This document shows positions 34,590 through 45,959 of a DNA stretch of 64,000 nt, piece by piece; position 1 is the stretch's first letter; every line of letters starts with the position of its first letter. The translations under genes and the position numbers were made by a program. Source of the stretch: Vandiemenella viatica (lineage: Eukaryota; Arthropoda; Insecta; Orthoptera; Morabidae); NCBI GenBank assembly GCA_031002005.1, contig CM061919.1, positions 170,049,121 through 170,113,120 on the forward strand, given 5' to 3'. Below the pieces are notes generated by a model that was given only the letters and a program-made list of their open reading frames with translations, did not search any database and was not told the origin of the DNA.

Positions 34590-35345
34590 CATCGTTATCA
34601 TTGGGGACTATCTCCAGTTTCCCGGGTGTGTTTTATGAGCCTTGGTTGTTGTAGATGATAGTCTTCCACTGTCTCCTATCCAGAAAGGTTTCTCTGTCTA
34701 TGATATAATTCCAGTTCCAGCCTCTTCTCTCTATGTTCTCCTCAGTTGATCTGTCCATCTTCTTCTTAGTCTTCCCACTGGTCTTTTGCTCACTATCCTT
34801 TTTTCCAAATAAGTTTTTGGTAGTCTTGAACTAGTCATTCTCTTGACATGCCCAAACCACTTAAGTCTTGATAACCTAAGTCTCTTTTCCATGGATTCCC
34901 TTAGCTCTAGGTTTGATTTAATCTCGTCATTCTTTATGTGGTCTAGTTTTCTGCAGGGCTGCTCTCAGAAACTTAATTTCACATGCTTGGATCCTGCTAA
35001 GGTCCCTTGATGTTAGTGTGCATGTTTCCAAAGCATATGTGAGAATAGGAATGAGATATGATTTATACAAGACAATTTTTGTTCTTCTGGGAACCTTCAT
35101 GTCCCATATTAATTAGCACCGCACGGTACTGTAGAAGTTGGCTCCTTTGGTTACTCTATTCATTGTTTCTAAATCACTTCTACTGTACCATTACTAGCAA
35201 TAATGCTCCCCAGGTAGCAGAATTGGTTAACAACTTCAACTTGGTGGTCTTGTAATTTTATATGACACTCTGTATTCTTCGATATGCTGTTATTAATTAA
35301 AATAGATTTTAATTTCCATGTCAATTGAAAATAATTACAGTAATG
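34590..35345 (-). pseudogene. RTE-like LINE 3' fragment
   Basis: Minus-strand pieces in order: KLQDHQVEVVNQFCYLGSIIASNGTVE (35.17-35.27 kb), VPRRTKIVLYKSYLIPIL and TCTLTSRDLSRIQACE, then LKWFGHVKRM (about 34.84 kb) and a SKRPVGRLRRRW stretch. This is the region after the reverse-transcriptase core in RTE-type LINEs, the same type as at 28.5-30.5 kb but a different family. The catalytic core is missing, and frameshifts are present. Confidence 0.82.
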
Positions 35346-35419
35346 TTGGGTTCGGGGAAATTCTTGTGTTCTCATTTGTATGCGAAACGTGTAACTTAGT
35401 GGGTTACGTATGATAATAG

Positions 35420-35590
35420 TTTTTTTGTTTATGTTTAGTTTATGAGGTGGAGATTTGGGACCGTCCCAGCTTTCGCCTATATGATTGCGGGAAATCGTAA
35501 CCAGGACGTCCGATACTCGGGGATCTAGGCTCGTACTCGGTCCCGTTGTACCACCCTCATCCAATGTGCGCACTAAGCCACACTGACGGG
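35420..35590 (-). mobile_element. tRNA-derived SINE fragment
   Basis: Reverse-complemented, it starts with CCCGTCAGTGTGGCTTAGTG (A-box-like) and continues with GAGTACGAGCCTAGATCCCC (B-box-like). The body differs from SINE-A, B and C, so this is a fourth family or a chimera. Confidence 0.5.
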
Positions 35591-35894
35591 TACATCTTAA
35601 TAATAATGTAAATACGAAATTTTGGATGGATTGACGTTTCTTTGGATTTAATTGCTCAACAGATCTAAATTAAATTTGGTACAAAGTTGATAGATTGACT
35701 GCATAAGAAAATATGATAACCCCGCAAAAACAAATAGTTCCTTTAGGAATTTTCATTATCAATTCGCTTTGTAGTAGATATTGCCACTTTTAGTTTTTTT
35801 TTTACGGATATCGCGTGTACTTCTTTTCAGGAATTAAAACAAGAACGTTATGAGATATTCAATGACGTGTTCCGATTATATAAATCTGTTCTTT

Positions 35895-36125
35895 TATTTT
35901 TTGCTTATGGCATTGCGGGGACATTAGGGGCGGGAAGGGACTGGGGACAATCAACTGGAAGGAATTCGGTCATGGCCTTTTGAAAGAAGCATCCCGGCAT
36001 TCGCATGGAGTGATTTGGTGAAACCATGAAAAACCCAAATCTGGGTGCCCGGACGGGGATTCAAATCCGTGCCCACCCGAATGCGAGGACAGAACGTTAA
36101 CAGTGCTCACCCACCACGCTTGGTT
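35895..36125 (-). mobile_element. SINE-A copy, near full length
   Basis: Minus-strand copy with GGCATTCGCATGGAGTGATT, GTGCCCGGACGGGGATTCAA and a head ending CACCCACCACGCTTGGT. The tail is slightly deleted (GGCATTGCGGGGACATTAGG). Confidence 0.9.
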
Positions 36126-36129
36126 ATCT

Positions 36130-37225
36130 GTTCTTAAACTTTTTTAAAAGTCGTGTCTGCTTACAAGTGGCAGGCTCTCAAGAAGACATCTTCAGTTGCA
36201 GAGATGAAAATAGCATGGCGTTTAGAGTGTCTCGTCGTAAATCCATTCTTAGTATATGGGTAATCTATATGAAATTAAACTTGGAAAAATAAAAAATTGT
36301 TGATTATATACCAATAGTAAAACCATTAATTTAACGTTGGCAAAGTGATCGTGTAGGTTGAGTCGTTGGATTTCGGTACCAAAGGCCGGTCGTTCGAATC
36401 TAACTCGGTGTAGATGATTTAATTTCCTGTGTACGTTCTTTTTAATACTCTTCAGTTTTTTTAACATTAAAATTTTACTTTTACAAAAATATATCCCAAT
36501 TCATATTTATTTTTCTTCGTAGTATTTGCCGATTTTGTTTTCTAGTATTGTATATATACTTACTTTCGACAAGTTTGTAAAGATACGTCTTCAGTTGTGG
36601 ATATGGAAATAATATGACCCCTCAGATATTTAAACGTAATTCCGTTTGTAGGATATGTGTTCATAATTCATCATAAATCAAAGTTTGAAATTTATTTTTA
36701 CAAAACACACCAAAATTCATTTCTTTTTTCTTCGAAGGTTGGAGCGACTTTGATGGCACTTACAACGAATGTTTCTCATTAGGTGACTGAAATTACTGTC
36801 GTACTCCTCTCTGTGTAGCGTTTGTGTTAACCGACATTTAGTTACGTTCCGAGAACAGCTTGCATGATTTTCATAAAAACTTAGTACTCGTGTTTCTAAT
36901 TGGGTGATTAAAAACGACCTAACCAAGTGCAATAATTGGCCCACATATATTCAGTTCTTTTGATAGAACGAACAATTAAAAATAACCCATCATTATATTA
37001 TTATCAAAGGTCATAGCGAAAAAAGAACCAGTTCGTACTTCAACATATAAAACTTTCTTTTAAAGCAGAATTAATTGATCTAATCGTCAAAACAAAACCA
37101 ATAGCCAAAGAGAAAATAATTTTATTATTTTAGAGATTAAATATTATTGCATTTGTGTTTTTGTTGCATAACGTAAATAATTTTTTATTATTATAAAAGA
37201 TTATTCATTATCATTGCCAATATTA
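36130..37225. other. AT-rich, unassigned, with weak internal duplication
   Basis: The segments near 36175-36250 and 36590-36655 share CATCTTCAGTTG / CGTCTTCAGTTG and CGTAAATCC / CGTAATTCC in similar order, suggesting a worn tandem duplication. A tRNA-like B-box (GTCGTTCGAATCTAAC) lies at about 36390. Confidence 0.4.
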
Positions 37226-37227
37226 TT

Positions 37228-38124
37228 TAATTTAATTGCAATGGAGCACAGGCTCCGGTGGCAATTTCCCTACACACCCATCTTCCCCCTATCCTGCACC
37301 CACCTACATTTGCCCTCTACAAATTTTATCTTTAAATTCCTTCAAAGTTTTCGGTAAATTATTCATCATTTCTCTTGGTAACTCATTCCAATCCCTGACA
37401 CCCTTACCTAAAAAAGAGAATCTTCCCACACCCTTGCGCCTGAAATCGAGTGCCAGCTTGTGGTCATGGTCATCTTTTCCCTTCCATGCACTACTTTTCA
37501 TACCTATTGCAATATCTTTCCATGCCTCATTACCAATATATGCCCTGTACACTCCCATGACCCTACTCATCCTCCTCCTGTCTTGCAATGAATCCCATTC
37601 CAGCTCCTTTATCATATCCGACACTGATTGCATTCTGCGATAATTTCCAGAAACAAATCTAGCAGCCCTTCTTTGCACCCTCTCCAACTCCTGTATTTGA
37701 TACGTAAAATGAGGGTCCCATACTACACTACCATATTCGAGCAATGGTCTGACCAAAGTTTTGTAACCCAATTCCTTGACTTCTCTCGTACATCCCCTCA
37801 TCACTCTCTCCAACAAGTGCAGAACTTTGAAACCTTTTCCTACCACCTGTCCTATGTGTCCTGCCCAGTTAAGTTTGTTATCAAAAGTAATTCCAAGATA
37901 TTTGCATTTCAAGTCTTCAGCAAGCAATTCTTTCCCCACCTTATATTCATAATTAACCTTTTGTTTTTTATTGGTGTATCTAATAAGCTGACTCTTCTTT
38001 GCATTTATCTTCATTCCATGTTTACCAGCCAAATTAGATATCCCGTCCAGATCACCCTGCAACTGTTTACAATCCTCTATCGTTTTGATTCTTTTATACA
38101 GCATTATGTCATCTGCGAACAATC
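37228..38124 (-). mobile_element. LINE-A copy, best preserved in the window
   Basis: A 5'-truncated non-LTR retrotransposon on the minus strand. The 3' end (left) has TTTAATTGCAATGGAGCACA with the GGAGC...GGCTCC hairpin. Truncation falls at RLFADD near 38124, in the middle of the reverse-transcriptase core. Confidence 0.93.
37304..38122 (-). CDS. Partial LINE-A reverse-transcriptase ORF, open for 272 codons
   Basis: The frame is open without a break from the reverse-transcriptase C-motif FADDIMLY (both catalytic Asp present, at the N-terminal end of the preserved part) through the thumb region. Motifs along it are KHGMKINAKKSQ, CKYLGITFDNKLNW, KTLVRPLLEYGSVVWDPH and LERVQRRAARFVSGNYR, ending LPREMMNNLPKTLKEFKDKI. 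These are typical of Jockey/CR1-group LINEs, though I cannot settle the clade. The endonuclease and the catalytic A-motif are missing, so the protein cannot be functional. The apparent start Met is an internal residue, not a real initiation site. Its lack of stops marks it as the youngest long LINE-A copy here. Confidence 0.9.
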   Translation of the reverse strand: MFADDIMLYKRIKTIEDCKQLQGDLDGISNLAGKHGMKINAKKSQLIRYTNKKQKVNYEYKVGKELLAEDLKCKYLGITFDNKLNWAGHIGQVVGKGFKVLHLLERVMRGCTREVKELGYKTLVRPLLEYGSVVWDPHFTYQIQELERVQRRAARFVSGNYRRMQSVSDMIKELEWDSLQDRRRMSRVMGVYRAYIGNEAWKDIAIGMKSSAWKGKDDHDHKLALDFRRKGVGRFSFLGKGVRDWNELPREMMNNLPKTLKEFKDKICRGQM

Positions 38125-39505
38125 TAATTTCAGATTATTATTAAAAAGACACACTTCCAAGCGGACTAAATTGTGGGTAGCTGCTATTATTTGGCAAAAC
38201 AATTCAAAATGCAACCAGTAAGTTGAATTTTAATCTTTTTTGTAATAGTCGAAACTTAACCGGTAAAAAAATGAGTAGTAATTATATGTGATGTTAGACA
38301 TTACGATGACCATAATAACTTTACAGTAGCTGTCATTGGGAATGTGTGCATAGTTTAACACCTGTTATTCCAGTTATTAAATTTTTGTTGGTTAGATTTA
38401 TTAGACACATTGTTATACAAGTATCTAGCGTATAGTAACATTTCTGATATAATTAGAGGAAACCGGCGTAAATTAATAGTTTGAAAGCTGTGATAAGAAA
38501 GCTAATATTTAGCCTGACGGAGGAATCGTAACTGCTGACGTTAATGTCAAATATGTTGATAATTATTTCATTAATCGAGTCAGTAATTCTACTGTTGATT
38601 CATATCGGCAAACAGATAAATGGACATACAGGCAGGCAAAAATTATGCTGAAAATATGTGAACTGTATCGGAACGTGACGATTCTGAGAAATTTTAAGCA
38701 CTAATTTAGCAACAATACAATATTTTTTATGGTATTTCGTACGGACAAAGTAAAAACTGAGTATCCTCATTCTTGCGATGTTGCAGTAAAGACTAATGTA
38801 GTTGAATGATGTATAATTCATGAATATCGCTACTTTTTCCTAGTTTTATAATTACGCACGATTTGATACTGAGCGCTACTATTTCTTGAAGTAAGGGCGA
38901 AACGATTTTGATGTAACATTCTATGTGGCAGTGGCGTGTTAAACCATTTATGATCCCCATAAAAGTGTGCCTTCCACGCAACGTTGCTCTCGCTTCTCGT
39001 TAGCCAATAGCGTTGTGGATGGCGGTAAGGAAATGTATTGGATTTCGACAGCACATGAGAAACTAGAGCAATGCTTTGCTGTGTGCAGTTGCGAGAACGG
39101 AACAATGCGGATCTCACTTACCTCGTTACGGAGTTAAATGGGGCTTTACATTCAACCTTAAAGATTCTGTATTAGCACTGAGTGGCTATCATAAATGTAG
39201 AGAATCATCAAAGTAATAAAATGCTAATTTGATCATGATGTCTGTCACGTTTGCTCCGAAAGTGTCAATGTGTTTGATGATAAAATGTTATTGCTGTTGA
39301 TGATAATAGTATGTGCATAAAATATAATAATTAATCATTATTTATTTTTGAAATTATATTCCACCTAGAAATTTTTCCAGAACAATAATCCAGGCAGGCA
39401 ATTATCGTCTTCGTACTGAATCTACTCACATGAAATAAACTGAGCATAATCAGATATGATATTTTCAGTATTCTGATTCCACGTTGAACTGTAGGTCCAG
39501 CCATA
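38125..39505. other. Unassigned sequence
   Basis: No gene or repeat family recognised. Confidence 0.45.
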
Positions 39506-39507
39506 AC

Positions 39508-39745
39508 AGAGGCACCCAGCGTAGCGGGTGAGTGGTAACACTCTGGCCTAGCATTCGGGAGGACCCGGGTTAGAATCCCCATCCAGCCATCCAAATTTTA
39601 GTTTTCTTTGGTATCCCCAAATCATTCCAGGCGAATGCCGGGATGGTTCCTTTAAAATGACATGGCCGAATTCCTTTCCGGCCCTTTCCCTCTCCTCCCA
39701 GTCCTCAAGCCATCCACAAGGCTTAAGCTATAAGCAAAAAAAAGG
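39508..39745 (+). mobile_element. SINE-A copy, near full length
   Basis: GGCACCCAGCGTAGCGGGTG head, GGGTTAGAATCCCC B-box, GAATGCCGGGATGGTTCC body, then CCATCCACAAGGCTTAAGC and an A run. Confidence 0.9.
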
Positions 39746-40851
39746 AGGGAGGGAGGGAGACGGCAGAGCAACAACATTGCTAGATGTACAAGATTCCACA
39801 TCTTTTAACCTCGTCCTCATTATGAATATGTTCTATTTACTTTCGTCTTAATAACCGTTGCTGATGATGTGCACAATAATAAGTTGAAAATCATTCTTTT
39901 TGTCTGCACTACATACAGGCATTTTGCGAGCTTTGTTCCGTCGGTTTGGGCCTCACAGAGACAGAAATAGGGAGCATGTGTTCCATTGCAGTTGAAATTA
40001 ATAATAATAATAAAAAAAAACTTCGTACAAATAACCGAAAGAATCTCTAGCATCACCCAACACTTTCTAAGGACACGAGTTGGATTGTCACTGGATTTAT
40101 TGATTACCATTCCTTGTCTTACTATCAACGAAACCCACACAAATAATGTCTGCAAGTGATAAACATAACTAAGAAATGAATATTGTTCGACGACGACCTT
40201 GTCTTAAATTGCTTTACTAACCAACTTTTTTTATGGGTGTTACTTACCGGTTTTAAAAAACATTACTATTATTTAACGCAATTATAGATGAAATTCAGAA
40301 GTTCACTAGATGTACAGAAATGTTTTAGGCAAGGACAGCATATTTCAGTACAATACCATATACGACCATAGTTTAGATTATTTTAATTCATTTTCGACAA
40401 CATTTCCCTGTCCCGTTTCGAAACAACGTATGGCGGCTCAGTGATATTGAGCCCAAATGAAGAAGAAAGATGCCCATTTTGATTACCGGTTCTGTGTCGA
40501 TTTTCCGAGGCCATAAATCGGTCATTTACCTTGGCAAAACTTGTTTTATTTATATGATATGCGCTTCTGAGATCCAGATCCCACGTAAATCTGCAGTCAT
40601 GTCATATGTGCAACAACACGGGAGTGGGTTGTATCTTCCTTAACGATGCATTTACGGCCTGATAACAGAAGTTGGTATTGTTATGTGTAGAGTGTTGTTC
40701 TATGTGTACATGAAGACGAAATAATAAGAGGTTGAAACCAGGTGGCGACCCATTTAGTCCTACTCTTCCTAAAGACACCAGGAGGCCGCCGAGTTTTAAG
40801 TACCCATCCGACAGACGAAATTAGCAACAGTCTCGTATGCCCTAATAGCCC
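39746..40851. other. Unassigned sequence left of the foldback element
   Basis: Open frames at 39820-40155 and 40681-40905 show no domain. A GGGA/GGAG simple stretch follows the SINE at 39745-39760. Confidence 0.4.
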
Positions 40852-42544
40852 AGGCATTTTAGGTTTTAACCTCAAAAAAAATAATGTAGAGCTGAAATTT
40901 GGCACAGACGTTCCTTAGTACCTAATAAACACGTACTAAAAAGTCCCCACCTCTAGGGTGTCGGCGTCATAGTTTTTTTTAGGTCAAAAGGGCTTAAATA
41001 GGGATTGAGTGCCAAATCTGTATAAACTCGTTGTAAATTTAAAATGTCAGACTCAGTAACGTTTTATTGCACCCTAGGTAATTAGGATAGACTAACCACT
41101 GCATAAAAGTGCAATATCGGCACTATTATTATTTAAAAGTAAAAGTACAGTCACATTTTATCATGAAGGCAGTACGAAACATAACTTTTTTTTTTTAATT
41201 TCTCTGCATTGCGGAAAAAACTGTCAAAGTTTCCAGGTCGGGACCTATGATAAAAGTTGTAGTACACACTTTCAGCATTAAAATGGTATATCGTTCATCC
41301 CTCTGCGACATATGGTTGCCGAGATACGCGTTGAAACAAGCACACGTGAGTCAACGCTGGGCCGAGAGCTCCGCGCGCCGCTCCCCGGCCATTATGGTAT
41401 TAACCTGAAAAAATATAATGTAGACCTGAAAATTGGAACAGATATTACTTACTACCTAAGAATCATGTCTTGAAAAGTCCCTATCTCTGAGGTGTCCTCT
41501 TCATAGTTTTATCAGGGCAAAAGTTTTCAATTAGGGCTTAAATGTCATAATCAGTATAAACGTCTTGTAGGTCTTAAAATATCAGCTTTTGTATCATTTA
41601 ATTGCGCTACAAGTAATTGAAAGGCTAATTATTGAAAGACGGCGTAGTTTTGGACGTAATTATTGGACAGAAGTAAAAAATCTCACATTTGATAGTGAAA
41701 CAGGTACGAAATATGACTTGTTTTGTAACAAAGTCAGATTTGCTAAAAACTTTCGAAGGCCTATTATCAAAGTTGCAGAACGCAGTTTCAGCATTGAAAT
41801 GGTGTATTCATCATGTTTTTTTTTGACAAAACGGTTGGTGAGATATCATCGAAATATTCGAAACAACGCGCAGATCTAAGCATAAACGCCGTTCCGCTTA
41901 CCCTTCCTCTTCTGTCTGCATCATTCTAATCTCTTTGAACAGTGCGCTGAGATTTTGTGCCCTTGGCATTATATATAAACTGACAAGAAACCTTGAAAAT
42001 GACGAAACATTTTGCAAAATTATGAATTATACAAATTTTTATTAAAATCTTTGAATTAAATTTAATGTTCAGCTTCATCATCGTACTCATCGTCTGGACC
42101 TATTATAGGTGACTTTATCGCATGCAGATCTTCGGCAATGTCCACACATTAGTGAACACTCCAGCCCACAACGCACACATTCAAATCTATTTCGCAGATG
42201 TTCTTACAATTGCAGGGCATCAAATTGAGGAGATGATTCGGAGCAAGTGCAAGTCACTAGCACAAGAGTTCCATTCTGAATTTTCCAGTCCCAATCTTCA
42301 GGACCTAAAGAATTTGCTAGCCATTCTTGAATCTGTAAGTATATTCGTAGAGAATGGATGGGCAATATACCATATATTCGTAGAGAATGTCGCTCACATG
42401 CTGCATCTATTGGTGGAAGGGACGCAAGCTGGAAGGATGCAGTGTCTGGTTGGGTTGCGAACTTACGACTGTATTTTATTTCCAGAAGTTCATGGATATT
42501 TTGACACTGAGATATAAAATTGTCATAGTGGGCAACGGCAAACG
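40852..42544. repeat. Left arm of foldback element
   Basis: The sub-repeat copies 40866-41400 and 41402-41880 align in order (AATGTAGAGCTGAAA/AATGTAGACCTGAAA; AAAAGTCCCCACCTCT/AAAAGTCCCTATCTCT; TTTCAGCATTAAAATGGT/TTTCAGCATTGAAATGGT) but are clearly diverged. Then comes 41881-42196, which precedes an inverted copy of the 3' part of the internal gene (42204-42544, coding on the minus strand). It keeps the uninterrupted site where the right arm has a LINE. Confidence 0.93.
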
Positions 42545-42599
42545 ATGGATCTAAACACATGACAACGGAAACAGAGGAGCGTCGTCGTTGTGCCGGGTG

Positions 42600-43482
42600 A
42601 AACATCTGCCAATGTTTTCGCTCACCACAACACGGCTGTCACTTCACTCCAAGCTGAGCTTTTGAAAAAGTATTATAACATAAATAAGCCAGGCGAATTA
42701 CTTTAAAACAAATTCAAGACTGCGGGTCATCATGCCATTCAGTGTAAAGGAGATGCGGATGCCAGCATTGCATCGTTTGCACTTGATTATTGCAGGGGTC
42801 AAGAGGTAGCGGTCATTTCCAACTATACGGATGTCCTCGTTGGTAGCAAGACTTATTGGAAGCAGTCGTATAAATGTAGTTCACCTTGTCACAACCAAAA
42901 CTGCTAGTAAGGTCTTCAACGCGGCAGAACTCTGAAAATCCATCACAAACATGAAAAACTCTGCACTCTATTGTCATGCATTCACTGGGTGCGATACTGC
43001 CAGCGCTCTTTTCGGCAAATAAATAAATAAATAAAAAAAACAAGGCTGGATGTTATTGAGGGTTCTGACGTATTGCGTGACAAAGTGGAAACATTCGAAC
43101 ATCCCAACGCACAGAAAGAAGACATAATATCCGGAGGAAAGACGTTTGCCGTTGCTCACTATGAAAATTTTATATCTCAGTGTCAAAATATTCATGAACT
43201 TCTGGTAATAAAATACAGTCGTAAGTTCGCAACCCAACCAGTCACTGCATCCTTCCAGTTTCCGTCCCTTCCACCAACATATGCAGCATGTGAGCGACAT
43301 TCTCTACGAATATATGGTATATTGGCCATCCATTCTCTACGAATATACTTACAGATTCAAGAATGGTTAGCAAATTCTTTAGGTCCTGAAGATTGGGACT
43401 GGAAAATTCAGAATGGAACTCTTGTGGCAAGTGACTTGCACTTGCTCCGAATCATCTCCTCAGTTTGGTACCCTGCAATTGT
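42600..43482 (+). pseudogene. Broken gene in foldback element, possibly FEN1/XPG-like nuclease
   Basis: Plus-strand pieces in order: KKYYNINKPGELL-stop, KGDADASIASFALDYC, EVAVISNYTDVLV, then after frame breaks LYCHAFTGCDTASALFGK-stop. Next come LDVIEGSDVLRDKVETFEHPN and FAVAHYENFISQCQ, then SLPPTYAACERHSLRIY, with the duplicated 20-residue insertion HSLRIYG...HSLRIYLQIQEWL, and LGPEDWDWKIQNGTL. I recognise the layout (GDAD..., DTDLLV-like, HAFTGCDTTS, LPPTSAA..HS.R.Y.Q...W) from many unannotated animal proteins in repetitive DNA. The GDAD, DTDLL and GCD...GxGK-like order resembles flap endonuclease active-site and helix-hairpin-helix segments, which is my inference. At least two stops and several frameshifts make it inactive; the LINE cuts its 3' end. 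Confidence 0.6.
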
Positions 43483-45959
43483 CTACATCTACATCTACAT
43501 CTATACTCTGCAAATCACAAATACTGTGGGTGGCAGAGGGTGCTAAGCACCAATCCTAATTCTGCGCATTCCAATCCCGAACAGATCGAGGAAAGAAGGA
43601 ATACATAATGAATCAGTACGGCATCTTATTTCTCTAATCTTATCCCTCCTGTCATTGCGACCTAAATAGGTTGGCGGAAGAAGTATTTCGTTGCACTCGT
43701 AACTTAAATATTTTCGCATATTCTCCAGCAAATTCAAACGAAAACGACGTCGTCTGTCCGCCAAACAATCCCAGCCCAACCCACGAATTAGCTCTGTGAC
43801 ACTTACGTAAGGACTGTAACTAGCAGTCACGAATCGAGCGGCTCTTCTCTGTACTTTCTCTAATGTGTCAATCAATCCCTTGCGATACGGATCCCAAATT
43901 CCACAACAGTATTCCAAATGCGGACGCACTAGTGTTTTGTACGCTATTTCCTTTGTATGAGCATTACAGCTTCTCAAAATACGTCCTATGAATCGTAGTT
44001 TGGAATTAGCTTTTCCTACAACGGAAGTTATGTGCAAGTCCCATTTCTTGTTGCTTTGTACTGTTACGCCTAGATACTTCAGGGAATCTACAGTGTCAAC
44101 AACTGAATTGTTAACTTTGTACTCCAGAGCAAGCGGGGTCTTTTTATTACTTATGTGTATTGCCTTGCACTTTTTACAGTTAAGTGTAAGCTGCCATTCA
44201 CGGCACCATTCCGAAATAACATCCAGATCGCGCTGAATTTCTAAGCAATCGTTCGGAGCACCTCACTTCCCTATAAATAAGTGCATCATCAGCAAAAAAT
44301 CGCATCCTGCAATTAACGTTGTCACCGAGATCGTTTATAAAAATTAAGAAAAGAAGTGGACCTATTACACTTCCTTGAGGAACGCCCGAAGTAACATCTA
44401 GTTTAGAAGAGGCTTCCCCGTCTATAACGACATACTGTGACCGACCAGTTAGAAAATCGCGTATCCATTCGCAAATCTGATCAGATATACCGTACGCTCG
44501 GATCTTCGCTAAGAGTCGGTTGTGTGGTACAGGGTCAAAAGCTTTCTGAAAATCCAAGAAAATAGCATCAACTTGTGATCCCGCATCAATAACTTTCATT
44601 ACATCTGCGAAATAGATTTGAATGTGTGCGTTGTGGGCTGGAGTGTTTCACTAATGTGTGGACATTGCCGAAGATCTGCATGCGATAAAGTCACCTATAA
44701 TAGGTCCAGACGATGAGTACGATGATGAAGCTGAACATTAAATTTAATTCAAAGATTTTAATAAAAATTTGTATAATTCATAATTTGCAAAATGTTTCGT
44801 CATTTTCAAGGTTTCTTTCTGTCAGTTTATATATAATGCCAAGGGCACAAAATCTCAGCGCACTGTTCAAAGAGATTAGAATGATGCAGACAGAAGAGGA
44901 AGGGTAAGCGGAACGGCGTTTATGCTTAGATCTGCGCGTTGTTTCGAATATTTCGATGATATCTCACCAACCGTTTGTCAAAAAAAACATGATGAATACA
45001 CCATTTCAATGCTGAAACTGCGTTCTGCAACTTTGATAATAGGCCTTCGAAAGTTTTAGCAAATCTGACTTTGTTACAAAACAAGTCATATTTCGTACCT
45101 GTTTCACTATCAAATGTGAGATTTTTTACTTCTGTCCAATAATTACGTCCAAAACTACGCCGTCTTTCAATAATTAGCCTTTCCAATTACTTGTAGCGCA
45201 ATTAAATGATACAAAAGCTGATATTTTAAGACCTACAAGACGTTTATACTGATTATGACATTTAAGCCCTAATTGAAAACTTTTGCCCTGATAAAACTAT
45301 GAAGAGGACACCTCAGAGATAGGGACTTTTCAAGACATGATTCTTAGGTAGTAAGTAATATCTGTTCCAATTTTCAGGTCTACATTATATTTTTTCAGGT
45401 TAATACCCATAATGGCCGGGGAGCGGCGCGCGGAGCTCTCGGCCCAGCGTTGACTCACGTGTGCTTGTTTCAACGCGTATCTCGGCAACCATATGTCGCA
45501 GAGGGATGAACGATATACCATTTTAATGCTGAAAGTGTGTACTACAACTTTTATCATAGGTCCCGACCTGGAAACTTGACAGTTTTTCCGCAATGCAGAG
45601 AAATTAAAAAAAAAAGTTATGTTTCGTACTGCCTTCATGATAAAATGTGACTGTACTTTTACTTTTAAATAATAATAGTGCCGATATTGCACTTTTATGC
45701 AGTGGTTAGTCTATCCTAATTACCTAGGGTGCAATAAAACGTTACTGAGTCTGACATTTAAATTTTACAACGAGTTTATACAGATTTGGCACTCAATCCC
45801 TATTTAAGCCCTTTTGACCTAAAAAAAACTATGACGCCGACACCCTAGAGGTGGGGACTTTTTAGTACGTGTTTATTAGGTACTAAGGAACGTCTGTGCC
45901 AAATTTCAGCTCTACATTATTTTTTTTGAGGTTACCCCTAAAATCTGTCTAAAATGCCT
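43143..45959. repeat. Right arm of foldback element, split by a LINE
   Basis: 43143-43482 is the reverse complement of 42206-42544. After the LINE, 44601-45959 is the reverse complement of 40852-42200. Within this arm the minus-strand frame ERLIIERRRSFGRNYWTEVK mirrors a plus-strand frame in the left arm; these frames have no known domain and I treat them as non-coding. Confidence 0.93.
43483..44600 (-). mobile_element. LINE-B insertion, 5'-truncated
   Basis: Minus strand, with its 3' end at the left marked by CTACATCTACATCTACATCT repeats, then CTGTGGGTGGCAGAGGGTGC. Protein pieces in order: AIFLDFQKAFDPVPHNRL (motif A), VPQGSVIGPLLFLIFINDL (motif B), RFFADDALIYREV (motif C with both Asp), then after a frameshift a KTLVRPHLEYCCGIWDP and LEKVQRRAARFVTASYSPY thumb region and an RNDRRDKIREIRCRTDS C-terminus. 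Endonuclease is absent. It sits inside the right arm of the foldback element, so it is the younger insertion. Confidence 0.93.

Larger units (their letters stand above)
40852..45959. mobile_element. Foldback transposon-like element with about 1.7-kb inverted arms
   Basis: The element runs from CAGGCATTTTAG at the left to CTAAAATGCCTG at the right. It has arms of about 1.69 kb (40852-42544) and about 1.70 kb (43143-45959 after subtracting a 1.1-kb LINE). The loop of about 0.6 kb is 42545-43142. The arms are nearly identical, differing by scattered substitutions and short indels. Each arm contains two diverged direct sub-repeats of about 0.5 kb. Loop and right arm carry a broken gene. I see no certain target duplication: TAATAGCC at the left and TACTATAA at the right are only partly palindromic. 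Confidence 0.9.

Noticed and set aside
37628..38221. 197-codon plus-strand open frame opposite LINE-A
   Set aside because: Antisense shadow of the reverse-transcriptase frame; no protein resemblance of its own.
41589..41879. Mirrored open frames in both palindrome arms (ERLIIERRRSFGRNYW)
   Set aside because: They match only because the arms are copies of each other. No domain is recognisable, and a single-base difference shifts the frame between arms.
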